From positions 166,261 to 230,260 of the forward strand of contig NZ_BMKS01000005.1 in assembly GCF_014644455.1 (NCBI RefSeq): a stretch of 64,000 nucleotides of DNA, written 5' to 3'. The notes under the pieces are model-generated. The model was given only the letters and a program-made list of their open reading frames with translations, did no database searches and was not told the origin of the DNA. Of the stretch, positions 55,053 to 63,424 are shown piece by piece. The first letter of the stretch is position 1. Every line of letters begins with the position of its first letter. A program made the position numbers and the translations under genes. The stretch is from Caldovatus sediminis. GTDB taxonomy: Bacteria; Pseudomonadota; Alphaproteobacteria; Acetobacterales; Acetobacteraceae.

Positions 55053-58000
55053 GCGCTGCCCTCGCTGGCTGCCGTGGCGCCCTGCGGAGCGGCACGGAAG
55101 CGTATGATCGCCTCGAAACCCGGCGGGTCATAGCGCAGCGTCACCGACGCGTCGCGACCCAGCTCGCCGGCAAGCCCCCGTTCCAGCAGGCGTTTGCCGA
55201 AACCGCTGCGCGTCGGCGGCCGCACCTCCGGCCCGCCGCGCTCGCGCCAGGTGAGGCAGGCGAGGCCGGCCGGGCGGCCTGTCTCCTGCGCGGTCCGGGC
55301 GCCGTCGTCCCCGCACGCCTCCAGCGCCTCCCAACGCAGCGTCACGATGCCGCCGCGGCGCGAGAGGGCGCCGTGCTTGGCCGCGTTGGTGGCCAGCTCG
55401 TGCAGCCCGAGCGCGAGGCCGAGGGCCTGGCGCGGCGCCAGCCAGAGCACCGGCCCCTCCTCGACGATCCGCGCCGAGGCCGCGCCGGCGGCCTCGGCGC
55501 TCCGCCAGGGGGCGAGCGCGGCCGTGACCACCTCGCCCAGCGTCGCGCCGCGCCAGGTGCGGGCGGTCAGCAGGTCGTGCGCGCGGGAGAGGGCGAGCAG
55601 CCGGGCCTGGAAGTCGGCGAGGAAGCGCTCGAGCTCCCGGCCGCCGCTTGACGGGGCCGCCGCGTCGGGCGCCGCCCCGCCCTCGCCGGTCTTGCCGCGG
55701 GCCGTCTGGCGGGCGAGCGACTGCACCGTGGCGAGGGTGTTCTTCACCCGGTGGTTGAGCTCGCCCATCAGCATCGCCTGGCGCTCCTCCCATCGCTTGC
55801 GCGGCGTGACGTCGCGCACCAGGCGCCCGACCCGGACCACGCGCCCGGCGGCGTCGCGGATCGGGAACAGGATGTCGCGCACCCAGCGGAGCCGCATGCC
55901 GTCCGGGCCGCGGTCCGGAGCGTCGTCCTCCGGGGCGCCGTCATCCCGCTCGGCGATGCCGCCGTCGTCGGGGAGGAGGACCCGGTACTCGCTGTCGATC
56001 GCCGGCGCCGCGCCCGCCGCGGCACGCCGCTGCGCGGCGGCGGCCCGCTCGCGGTCGTCGGGGTGGACGCGCTCCAGCCAGCGGCCCGGCTCGGCGGCGA
56101 GCGCGGCGCGGGAGAGGCCCCAGATGCGCTCGAAGGCGGGGCTCACATATTCGACACGGCCGCCTTCGGGATCGCCGATCCAGAGGCCGTCGGGACTCGC
56201 CTCGGCGAAGCGGCGGAAGCGCTCCTCGCTCGCCGCCAGCGCCTCGGCGGCGGTGAGCGCCGCCCGGCGGGCGGCGGCCTCGGCCGCGACCTGGCGCCTC
56301 AGCGCCTCGGCCGCCTCGCGCTCGGCGCCGATGTCGGCGAAGGCGACGACGGCGCCGGTCAGCCGCCCCGTCGCGTCGCGGATCGGTGCGCTCCAGGCGC
56401 GGATCCAGACCGTGCTGCCGTCGGGGCGCAGCAGGCGCAGCTCGTCCTGGGCGTGGGCGCCGCTGGCGAGGGTGCGGGCGAGCGGCAGCTCCTCGGCGGA
56501 CAGGCGGCACCCCCGGGAATCGTAGGCCTGCCACGCCGCCTCGGCCGCGCCGCCCGCCGCCGGCGCCGCCGCGCCGAGCCCGGCCATCCGCGAGGCGCCC
56601 GGGCGCTCGCCAAGGATCTCCGCCGCCCGGCGGTTGGCCAGCAGCAGGCGGCCGGCCGCCGCCTCGGCCAGGAGCACCCCGACCGGGACGTGCTCGAGCA
56701 CGGCCTTGAGCCGGGCCTCGCTCTCGCGCAGCGCCGCCTCGGCGACCTTGGCGGCGCTGACGTCGCGGAAGAACAGGGTGAGCCCGCCGCCCCCGCCCGG
56801 GAAGGCGTCGGCGCTGAGCCAGAGGCCGAGCCGGGGATGGTAGCCGCAGACGCCCTGCGGCAGCCGCTCGCGCATAGCGCGGCGGAAGGCCGCCTCGAAA
56901 GGGTCCCCGGGATCCGGCCGGAGCGCGTCCCAGAGGCTGGCGCCGAGCAGGCCGCGGGCAACCCCCGGCGTCGGGCCGGAGCCGTCGCGTCCGAGCAGCC
57001 GCCGCGCCCGGCCGTTCGCGTAGCCGATCCGCCAGTCCGCATCCACCATCACGACCGCGTCGGTGGTGCTCTCCAGCACCGAGTCGAGGCGGGCGGCGAG
57101 GGCGGCACCCTCGGCCTCGCGCTCGCGCCGCTCGGCGGCGGCGGCGGCGAGCGCGATCGCCACCGCGTCGAGCTCCCGCAGCCCGGTCGCGGGGCCGGGG
57201 CCCGGCACCTCGCCGCGACCGACCGCGGCGGCGGCACGCTCGAGCAGCGCCAGCGGCCGCGCGATGCGCCGCGTGCCCCAAGCCGCGAGGCCGAGCGACA
57301 GGCCGAACACGATCACCGCGCCGCCGGCCGTCACCGAGATGACCGAGCGCCGCATCGTGCCGTCCACCGCCGCCTCCGGCACCTCGACCAGGGCGGTCCA
57401 GGGCGCGGCGGAGAGCCTCTGCCAGGCGACATAGAGCGGGCGGTCGTCGCGGCTCGCGGTGCCGACGCCCCAGCCGGCCGGAACGTCCTCCGGCGCGGCG
57501 CGGATCGCCGCCAGGGCGTCGGGGTGCACCGGCTGCCCGACGAAGCGCTCCGGATCGGGCTGGCGGGCGAGGATGGTGCCGCGCCGGTCGTGGACTGCGG
57601 CGCTCCAGCCGGGCGGCAGCGCCACCTGGCGCAGCGCCTGGGACCAGAACCGGACCGCGTCGGCGCCGATCGAGAGCAGGTCCGACGCCCCGTCCGGCTC
57701 GCCCTCGCCGCCGCGGAGCCGCACCGGCAGGCTGACGGCGATGGTGGCGCGCCCTCCCACCGGGGCGCGGAACACCTCCGAGACCAGCGTGTCCGGCGCC
57801 GCCGCGACGCCCTGGTCGAGCCCGTCCGCCCAGGTCGCGCGTGGCAGCGGCCGGCCGAAGGGGAGCGCGGTGTTGACCAGCTGTCGTCCGTCCGCCGCGG
57901 TCAGCATCACCTCCGCGCCGATCGCCGCGGCCAGGGTGCTCGCCTGGCGGTGGAACTGCGCGAGGTCCCCCGCCGCGAGCGCGGGCGAGGTGGACAGCGC

Positions 58001-58267
58001 GACCAGGCTGGCGTGCAGGGCGCCGATCTCGCGCTCGGTCGCCGCCGCGACGGCGCGCGCCATCTCGACCCCCTCGGCCGCGACCGCCTGGCGCCTCGCC
58101 TCGGCGAGCCGGAAGGCGGCGAGGGTGGCGACGGCCCAGGCCGGCAGCAGGAGGGTGAGGACCAGCGCGACGAGATAGGCGCGCACGCTCCGCCCGCCAC
58201 GCCCTGGCGCGGCGCGGCGCGGCGCGGCCGCAACGAGATCCGGCGCCGCGATCAGGCCGGCCCTCAT
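55049..58267 (-). CDS. HWE-type sensor histidine kinase with periplasmic and PAS sensors
   Basis: It has 1072 residues. TM1 is at about 29-51 and TM2 at about 308-330, framing a periplasmic domain of roughly 250 residues (dCache/HAMP-type). The N-terminus is cytoplasmic. A HAMP-like stretch follows to about 385. Three PAS domains (about 395-515, 525-650 and 680-830) include ESTTDAVVMVDADWRIGYAN and ASPDGLWIGDPEGGRVEYVS. The HWE kinase has H839 in LNHRVKNTLATVQ, an N-box His (H956 in LHELATNAAKHG), and the W-x-E at 1007-1009 in TWRERGGPEV. It senses a small ligand outside and probably redox or light inside, but the stimulus is unknown. ATG 58267 is preferred. The upstream 388-base gap has no obvious promoter. 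Confidence 0.93.
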   Translation of the reverse strand: MRAGLIAAPDLVAAAPRRAAPGRGGRSVRAYLVALVLTLLLPAWAVATLAAFRLAEARRQAVAAEGVEMARAVAAATEREIGALHASLVALSTSPALAAGDLAQFHRQASTLAAAIGAEVMLTAADGRQLVNTALPFGRPLPRATWADGLDQGVAAAPDTLVSEVFRAPVGGRATIAVSLPVRLRGGEGEPDGASDLLSIGADAVRFWSQALRQVALPPGWSAAVHDRRGTILARQPDPERFVGQPVHPDALAAIRAAPEDVPAGWGVGTASRDDRPLYVAWQRLSAAPWTALVEVPEAAVDGTMRRSVISVTAGGAVIVFGLSLGLAAWGTRRIARPLALLERAAAAVGRGEVPGPGPATGLRELDAVAIALAAAAAERREREAEGAALAARLDSVLESTTDAVVMVDADWRIGYANGRARRLLGRDGSGPTPGVARGLLGASLWDALRPDPGDPFEAAFRRAMRERLPQGVCGYHPRLGLWLSADAFPGGGGGLTLFFRDVSAAKVAEAALRESEARLKAVLEHVPVGVLLAEAAAGRLLLANRRAAEILGERPGASRMAGLGAAAPAAGGAAEAAWQAYDSRGCRLSAEELPLARTLASGAHAQDELRLLRPDGSTVWIRAWSAPIRDATGRLTGAVVAFADIGAEREAAEALRRQVAAEAAARRAALTAAEALAASEERFRRFAEASPDGLWIGDPEGGRVEYVSPAFERIWGLSRAALAAEPGRWLERVHPDDRERAAAAQRRAAAGAAPAIDSEYRVLLPDDGGIAERDDGAPEDDAPDRGPDGMRLRWVRDILFPIRDAAGRVVRVGRLVRDVTPRKRWEERQAMLMGELNHRVKNTLATVQSLARQTARGKTGEGGAAPDAAAPSSGGRELERFLADFQARLLALSRAHDLLTARTWRGATLGEVVTAALAPWRSAEAAGAASARIVEEGPVLWLAPRQALGLALGLHELATNAAKHGALSRRGGIVTLRWEALEACGDDGARTAQETGRPAGLACLTWRERGGPEVRPPTRSGFGKRLLERGLAGELGRDASVTLRYDPPGFEAIIRFRAAPQGATAASEGSA

Positions 58268-58655
58268 CGGTCGCCACCTCGTTTCCTCGCTGAGACGGCC
58301 GTCGTCCACGGCAGACGTTCGTTCGGTCCCCCTGGCAAGGTGCCGTGGCTAGCGCGGATCGGCCATCGTCGCCGCCTCACTTCGCCGTGAAAGCCCGCAT
58401 CGCCCGACGCCGCCGCGATCCTGGACGTTGCGCGCCCACCACGACGCCCGATCGCGCCCCGCCCGGAGGCGCTCCGCGCCGGCCGCGGCTGGGCAAGCGC
58501 CGGGCGGCGTCGCACACTGCGCGGCGAGACCGGCATCCGATCACATCGCAGGGAGACTTGCCCGTGCCGCAGCCGACGACGGACCGCAACCAACCGCCTT
58601 CGCACCGCGCCACCGCTGCGGCCGCCGGTGCCTGCCGCGGCCGCGGGACGTGCCG
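58268..58655. other. 388-base divergent region between the kinase and CoA-transferase genes
   Basis: No gene is supported. Frames crossing it are Arg-rich shadows. Near the end, AGGGAGACTTGCCC (58548-58562) is a possible ribosome-binding site but belongs to no convincing short gene. No clear promoter is seen for the kinase or the CoA-transferase. Confidence 0.45.
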
Positions 58656-59798
58656 ATGAGCGGCGGCGACGCGAGGGGCGGAGCGCTCGCCGGCGTCACC
58701 GTCCTCGACTTCTCGACCCTGCTGCCGGGGCCGATGGCGACGCTGCTGCTCGCCGAGGCGGGCGCGGAGGTGATCAAGGTCGAGCGGCCGCCGGAGGGCG
58801 AGGACATGCGCCGCCAGGAGCCCTTCCGCGGCGGCACGAGCGTCAACTTCGCGCTGCTCAACCGCGGCAAGCGCAGCGTCGCGCTCGACCTCAAGGACCC
58901 GGCGCAGCGGGCGCGGCTCGAGCCGCTGCTCGCGCGCGCCGACGTGCTGGTGGAGCAGTTCCGGCCCGGGGTGATGGAGCGCCTCGGCCTCGGCTACGCG
59001 CAGCTCGCGGAGCGGCATCCGCGGCTGATCTACTGCTCGATCACGGGCTACGGGCAGACCGGGCCGAAGCGGCTGCGCGCGGGGCACGACCTCAACTACA
59101 TCGGCGATGCGGGGCTGCTCGCGCTCGGCCACGGCGATCCGGAGCGGCCGGTGGTGCCGCCGGCGCTGGTGGCGGACATCGCCGGCGGGTCCTGGCCGGC
59201 GGTGGCGAACATCCTGCTCGCGCTGCGCGCGCGCGAGGCGACGGGGCGCGGCTGCCACCTGGACATCGCCATGACCGAGGGCGTGCTGCCCTTCCTCTAC
59301 TGGGCCATGGGCGCCGCGCTGGGTGCGGGGCAGTGGCCGCGCAACAACGGCGAGCGCGTCACCGGCGGCTCGCCGCGCTACCGGCTCTATCCGACGGCGG
59401 ACGGGCGCCTCGCCGCCGTCGCGGCGCTGGAGGAGAAGTTCTGGCGCGCCTTCTGCGACGCCATCGGCCTGGCGCCCGAGTGGCGCGACGATGCGCGCGA
59501 CCCGGCGGGGAGCATCGCCGCGGTGGCGGCGGCGATCCGCGCGCGCCCGGCGGCGCACTGGCGCGCGGCCTTCGACGCCGCCGACTGCTGCTGCACCATC
59601 GTCGCGACGCTGGAGGAGGCGCTGGCCGATCCGCAGTTCGCCGCGCGCGGGGTGTTCGCGCGCCAGGTGTCGGCCGGCGCGGCGGCGCCGATGCCCGCGG
59701 TGCCGGTGCCGATCGCGCCGGCGCTGCGCGACGCGCGGCAGCTCGCCGCCGCCCCGGCGCTCGGCGCCGACAACGAGGCGCTGCTCGGCCGGCGCTGA
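58656..59798 (+). CDS. Family III CoA-transferase (CaiB/BaiF) with catalytic Asp
   Basis: It has 380 residues and belongs to the family of formyl-CoA transferase and alpha-methylacyl-CoA racemase. GVTVLDFSTLLPGPMATLLLAE at the start, FRPGVMERLGLGYAQL, CSITGYGQTGPKRL, and the catalytic D145 in AGHDLNYIGDAG. The H-D-x-N-Y form is closest to alpha-methylacyl-CoA racemases, so it may epimerise or transfer CoA on a branched acid. ATG 58656 fits the family start. The second family III gene follows by 76 bases. Confidence 0.9.
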   Translation: MSGGDARGGALAGVTVLDFSTLLPGPMATLLLAEAGAEVIKVERPPEGEDMRRQEPFRGGTSVNFALLNRGKRSVALDLKDPAQRARLEPLLARADVLVEQFRPGVMERLGLGYAQLAERHPRLIYCSITGYGQTGPKRLRAGHDLNYIGDAGLLALGHGDPERPVVPPALVADIAGGSWPAVANILLALRAREATGRGCHLDIAMTEGVLPFLYWAMGAALGAGQWPRNNGERVTGGSPRYRLYPTADGRLAAVAALEEKFWRAFCDAIGLAPEWRDDARDPAGSIAAVAAAIRARPAAHWRAAFDAADCCCTIVATLEEALADPQFAARGVFARQVSAGAAAPMPAVPVPIAPALRDARQLAAAPALGADNEALLGRR

Positions 59799-59874
59799 GC
59801 GCCGGGACGGCTTGACCGCCGCCGCGCGCGCCGCCGAAGCTGGCGCGCGCAGCAAGGGGGTCGCCGGCGCCGCC

Positions 59875-61053
59875 ATGACCGCATCCGACACGCCGCCGCC
59901 GCTGCCGCTCGCCGGCATCCGGGTGGTGGAGATCGCGCAGAACCTCGCCGGTCCCTTCGCGGGCGAGATCCTCGCCGCGCTCGGCGCCGAGGTCGTCAAG
60001 GTCGAGCGGCCGGAGGGCGACGACGCGCGCGGCTGGGGGCCGCCCTTCGTCGGCGGCGCGGCGGCGACCTTCCAGACGGTGAACCGGGGCAAGCGCAGCG
60101 TCGCGCTCGACCTCAAGGACGAGCGGGCGGTCGCCTGGCTGAAGGACCACCTGCTCGGCTGCGACATCCTGGTGCAGAACCTCCGCCCCGGCGCGATGGA
60201 GGCGCTCGGCCTGGATGCGGAGAGCCTGCGGGCGCGCAATCCGCGGCTGATCTACTGCTCGCTGCACGCCTTCGGGCGCGCGGGGCCGAAGCGCCTCGCT
60301 CCCGGCTACGAGCCGATCGTGCAGGCCTTCGCCGGGATGTTCAGCGTCAACGGCACGCGCGAGGGGCCGCCGAGCCGCGTGGGGATGCAGGTGCTCGACC
60401 TCGGCACCGGGGTCTGGGCCGCGCTCGGCTGCCTCGCCGCGCTGCTGCGGCGCGCGCGGACCGGCGAGGGCTGCGTGGTGGACACCTCGCTGTTCGAGAC
60501 GGCGCTGGGGTGGATGACGATCCACCTGGCGGCGTTCGGCGTGACCGGCCGGCAGCCGCCGCGCGACCGCACCGGCAGCCCGCGGCTGATCGTCTTCCAG
60601 GCCTTCGAGACCGCCGACGGCGAGCTGGTGGTGGCGGCGGCGAACGACCGGCTGTTCGCCAGGCTCGCCGTCGAGCTCGGCCGCGCGGACTGGGCGCGCG
60701 ACCCGCGCTTCCGCACCAACGCCGACCGCATCGCGCACCGCGATCTGCTGATCCCGGAGATGGAGGCGATCTTCCGCGCCCGCCCGACCGCGGAGTGGGC
60801 GCGGCGGCTGGAGGCGATCGGCATCCCCTGCTCGCCGATCAACGACCTCGCCGCGGTGCGGGACGATCCGCAGACCGCGGCGATCGGCGCGCTCGCGCCG
60901 CTGCCGGACCTGCCGGAGCTGCGCACCGTCGGCCTGCCGGTCTCCTTCGACGGGGTGCGGCCGGCGCATCGCCACCGCGCGCCGGCGCTCGGCGCCGACA
61001 ACGCGGCGCTCGGCGCGCCGGTGCCCGGCGGGGCGAGGGCTACTCGCCCCTGA
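59875..61053 (+). CDS. Family III CoA-transferase with Glu in place of the catalytic Asp
   Basis: It has 392 residues and the same fold as the preceding one but a different subgroup: VVEIAQNLAGPFAGEILAALGAEV, LRPGAMEALGLDAESL, CSLHAFGRAGPKRLAPGYEPIVQAFAG. The residue corresponding to the catalytic Asp of formyl-CoA transferase is E146 (GYEPIVQA). Relatives with Glu here exist, but whether the covalent CoA-ester mechanism is kept is not certain. ATG 59875 starts the conserved region. It converges with the enoyl-CoA hydratase-like gene, overlapping by 14 bases. Confidence 0.9.
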   Translation: MTASDTPPPLPLAGIRVVEIAQNLAGPFAGEILAALGAEVVKVERPEGDDARGWGPPFVGGAAATFQTVNRGKRSVALDLKDERAVAWLKDHLLGCDILVQNLRPGAMEALGLDAESLRARNPRLIYCSLHAFGRAGPKRLAPGYEPIVQAFAGMFSVNGTREGPPSRVGMQVLDLGTGVWAALGCLAALLRRARTGEGCVVDTSLFETALGWMTIHLAAFGVTGRQPPRDRTGSPRLIVFQAFETADGELVVAAANDRLFARLAVELGRADWARDPRFRTNADRIAHRDLLIPEMEAIFRARPTAEWARRLEAIGIPCSPINDLAAVRDDPQTAAIGALAPLPDLPELRTVGLPVSFDGVRPAHRHRAPALGADNAALGAPVPGGARATRP

Positions 61054-61855
61054 AGACGGGCTTGCGCTTCTCGCGCAGCGCGGCCATCGCCTCCTTGTGG
61101 TCGGCGGTGGTGTGCGCCACGGCCTGCATGGCGGCGGAGAATTCGAGCACCGTCTCGAGCCGGTTGTTCCATGCCTCGCGCAGCAGCCGCCGCGTCATGC
61201 GCACGGCCTGCGGCGGGTTGGCGGCGATGCGGGCGGCGATGGCGCGGGCCGCGTCCATCAGCTCGGCGTCGGGCACGACCCTGGAGACGAGGCCGCAGGC
61301 GAGCGCCTCGGCGGCGGAGAGCGGGTCGCCGGTCAGCGCCATCTCGGACGCCTTGGCGAAGCCGACGACGCGCGGCAGCAGCCAGGCGCCGCCGTCGCCC
61401 GGGGTGATGCCGAGCTTGACGAAGCTCTCGGCGAAGCGGGCGGATTCGGCGGCGATGCGGAGGTCGCACATGCAGGCGAGGTCGCAGCCCGCGCCCATCG
61501 CCGGGCCGTTCACCGCGGCGATGATCGGCACCTCGCAGCGCTCGATGGCGAGCGGGATGCGCTGGATGCCGTGGCGGTAGTACTGGCGCGACTGCGCGGG
61601 GGTGCGCTCGGCCGGGCCGCTGGCCGCCGCGCTCATGCGCCGGACGTTGCCGCCGGAGGAGAAGGCGGTGCCGGCGCCGGTGAGGATCGCGACGCGGATG
61701 CCGGGCTCGGTGTCCAGCCGATGGATGGCGGCGATCAGCGCGTCCTGGGTGTCCTGGTCGAGCGGGTTGCGCGACTCCGGGCGGTTCAGGGTGATGATCG
61801 CCAGGTGCTCGCCCTCGCGCGAGAACAGGACCGGCTGCGGCTCGGCTTCGCTCAT
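61040..61855 (-). CDS. Enoyl-CoA hydratase/isomerase-family protein with atypical active site
   Basis: It has 271 residues in a crotonase fold: ILTGAGTAFSSGGNVRRM for the oxyanion hole, VNGPAMGAGCDLACMCDLRIAAESARFAESFVKLGITPGDGG and the C-terminal VVPDAELMDAARAIA. The two Glu residues needed for hydration in classical crotonase (GCELA and QPE) are replaced, by Asp in GCDLA and by Phe in AESFVKLG, so water addition is unlikely in the usual way. Members of this AESFVKLG group are often annotated as hydratases without proof. ATG 61855 has AGGAGGAAC about 8 bases upstream. Probably acts on the same CoA thioesters as the adjacent CoA-transferases. Confidence 0.9.
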   Translation of the reverse strand: MSEAEPQPVLFSREGEHLAIITLNRPESRNPLDQDTQDALIAAIHRLDTEPGIRVAILTGAGTAFSSGGNVRRMSAAASGPAERTPAQSRQYYRHGIQRIPLAIERCEVPIIAAVNGPAMGAGCDLACMCDLRIAAESARFAESFVKLGITPGDGGAWLLPRVVGFAKASEMALTGDPLSAAEALACGLVSRVVPDAELMDAARAIAARIAANPPQAVRMTRRLLREAWNNRLETVLEFSAAMQAVAHTTADHKEAMAALREKRKPVFRGE

Positions 61856-61977
61856 GCTTCGTTCCTCCTGCGGCGCGCGGCCCGCCCCGCAGGCGCGGGA
61901 TCGCGTCTTCCCCGTGGTGCTCCGCGTGCCATCATGGCGGGGCGCGCCGGGGAGCGCGAGAGGGGGACGGACGACGC

Positions 61978-62820
61978 ATGCCGCTGCTGGAACGCCCGGG
62001 GAAGCCCTCGATCCACTACGTGGTGGACGACTACACCGACCCCTGGCGCGAGGCGCCCTGGCTGATGCTGCAGCACGGCTACGGCCGCTCGGCCGAGTTC
62101 TGGCGCGCCTGGGTGCCCTACCTCGCGCGCTTCTACCGGGTGGTGCGCGCCGACCTGCGGGGCTTCGGCCGCTCGCCGCTCGACTTCGACCCGCATGCCT
62201 GCTTCGCGCCGGAGGAGTTCGTCGGCGACCTGTGCGCGGTGATGGATGCGGTCGCCGGCGGCGCGCCGGTGCACTACTGCGGCGAATCCTTCGCCGGCGT
62301 GTTCGGCCTCCTGCTCGCCGCGACGGCGCCGGAGCGGCTGCGCAGCCTGACGCTGCTCGCGACGCCGCTCGCCATGCGCGAGGCGGTGCGCGAGCGCTTC
62401 GCCTTCGGCCATCCGAGCTGGCAGGCGGCGCTGCGCGCGATGGGCACGCGCGGCTGGACCGAGGCGGCGAACGGCTCCTCCCGCTTCCCGCCCGGCACCG
62501 ATCCCGGCCTGCTCGGCTGGTGTGCCGCCGAGATGGGGCGCACCGACGTCGAGGCGATGGTCGCCTTCGCCGACATGTCCATCCGCACCGATGCCGAGCC
62601 CTGGCTGCCGCGGGTGCGCGTGCCGGTGCTCGGCCTCTATCCCGAGGCCGGGATCGTGACCGGCGCGGAGGAGGCGCGGCTGCGCGCGGGGATCCCGCAC
62701 ATCCGCATCCTCCACCTGCCGACGCGCTTCCACGCCATCCAGGTGCTGATGCCGGCGGCCTGCGCGAGGGCGCTGCGGCACTTCTGCGGCGAGGTGGACG
62801 GGGTCGTGCATCACGAGTGA
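61978..62820 (+). CDS. Alpha/beta hydrolase
   Basis: It has 280 residues. LQHGYGRSAEFWRAW gives the oxyanion turn, RGFGRSP follows, and the nucleophile elbow CGESFAG holds S104. The acid is probably in VLGLYPEAGIV, and His is at about 253 in LPTRFHAIQ. The fold and motifs suggest a carboxylesterase- or lactonase-like enzyme for a CoA-linked pathway product. ATG 61978 is preceded by GAGAGGGGG about 10 bases upstream. It stands between the enoyl-CoA hydratase-like gene and the MarR gene, and is probably transcribed alone. Confidence 0.88.
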   Translation: MPLLERPGKPSIHYVVDDYTDPWREAPWLMLQHGYGRSAEFWRAWVPYLARFYRVVRADLRGFGRSPLDFDPHACFAPEEFVGDLCAVMDAVAGGAPVHYCGESFAGVFGLLLAATAPERLRSLTLLATPLAMREAVRERFAFGHPSWQAALRAMGTRGWTEAANGSSRFPPGTDPGLLGWCAAEMGRTDVEAMVAFADMSIRTDAEPWLPRVRVPVLGLYPEAGIVTGAEEARLRAGIPHIRILHLPTRFHAIQVLMPAACARALRHFCGEVDGVVHHE

Positions 62821-62841
62821 CGGGCGGGCCGTCGTGGCGCT

Positions 62842-62855
62842 GCCCCGCGCGGGGC
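62842..62855. terminator. Perfect GC palindrome between the hydrolase and MarR genes
   Basis: GCCCCGCGCGGGGC is a perfect 14-bp palindrome (62842-62855), followed closely by another GCGGGGC. It starts about 20 bases after the hydrolase stop and can form a strong hairpin, but has no T tract. It could terminate hydrolase transcripts ahead of the MarR promoter. Confidence 0.35.
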
Positions 62856-62876
62856 GCGGGGCAGGTGTCCGGTTTG

Positions 62877-62910
62877 TTAGTTGGCTAGCTATCGGCCAGG
62901 GCGCTACAAA
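62877..62910 (+). promoter_or_regulatory. Candidate MarR-controlled leaderless promoter
   Basis: TTGGCT (62881-62886) with an 18-base spacer precedes TACAAA (62905-62910). The first transcribed base would be about 62917, at the ATG of 62918. The -35 overlaps TTAGTTGGCTAGCTAT (62877-62892), an imperfect inverted repeat (TAG-Y-T) of the kind bound by MarR-family repressors, so the gene is probably self-controlled. Confidence 0.42.
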
Positions 62911-62917
62911 TCCAGCG

Positions 62918-63424
62918 ATGGTCGAAATGAGCGCCCAGGCGCAGCTCCGCTACCGCGTCGGCCGCACCATCGGCCGCGTCGCCCGCCGCTGGCGGGCGCG
63001 GCTCGACGCGCGCATCGCCGCCTTCGGCCTGACCGAGTCGCGCTGGCTGGCGCTGCTCGACCTGGCCCGCAACGGCGACGGGGTGACGCAGAAGGAGCTC
63101 GCGGCGCGGCTCGCCATCGAGGCGCCGAGCCTGGTGCGCACCCTCGACTGGCTGGAGCGCGAGGGCCTCGTCGAGCGCCGCGGCGTGGCGCACGACCGGC
63201 GCGCCAAGACCGTGCACCTGACGGCCAAGGCCGCGCCGCTCCTGCGCCGCATCGAGGAGGTGGCGGCCAGGGTGCGGGCGGAGATCCTCGCCGGCATCCC
63301 GGAGGACGACCTCGCCACCTGCCTGCGCGTGCTGGAGCGCGCCGCGCTCAACCTCGCCGCGACGCCGGACGCCGAGGAGCCGGCGGACGGAGGGGAGGAC
63401 GCCCGTGGACATCGGGCAGCCTAG
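62918..63424 (+). CDS. MarR/SlyA-family transcriptional regulator
   Basis: A winged-helix repressor of 168 residues. The core YRVGRTIGRVARRWRARLDARIAAFGLTESRW, the recognition helix region VTQKELAARLAIEAPSLVRTLDWLEREGLVERR, and the DRRAKTVHLT wing are characteristic. It would respond to phenolic or other small molecules and control the following efflux genes. ATG 62918 is chosen because TACAAA lies 7 bases before it and the conserved region starts there; a second ATG is at 62927. The efflux gene starts 20 bases before its stop, so translation is coupled. Confidence 0.93.
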   Translation: MVEMSAQAQLRYRVGRTIGRVARRWRARLDARIAAFGLTESRWLALLDLARNGDGVTQKELAARLAIEAPSLVRTLDWLEREGLVERRGVAHDRRAKTVHLTAKAAPLLRRIEEVAARVRAEILAGIPEDDLATCLRVLERAALNLAATPDAEEPADGGEDARGHRAA

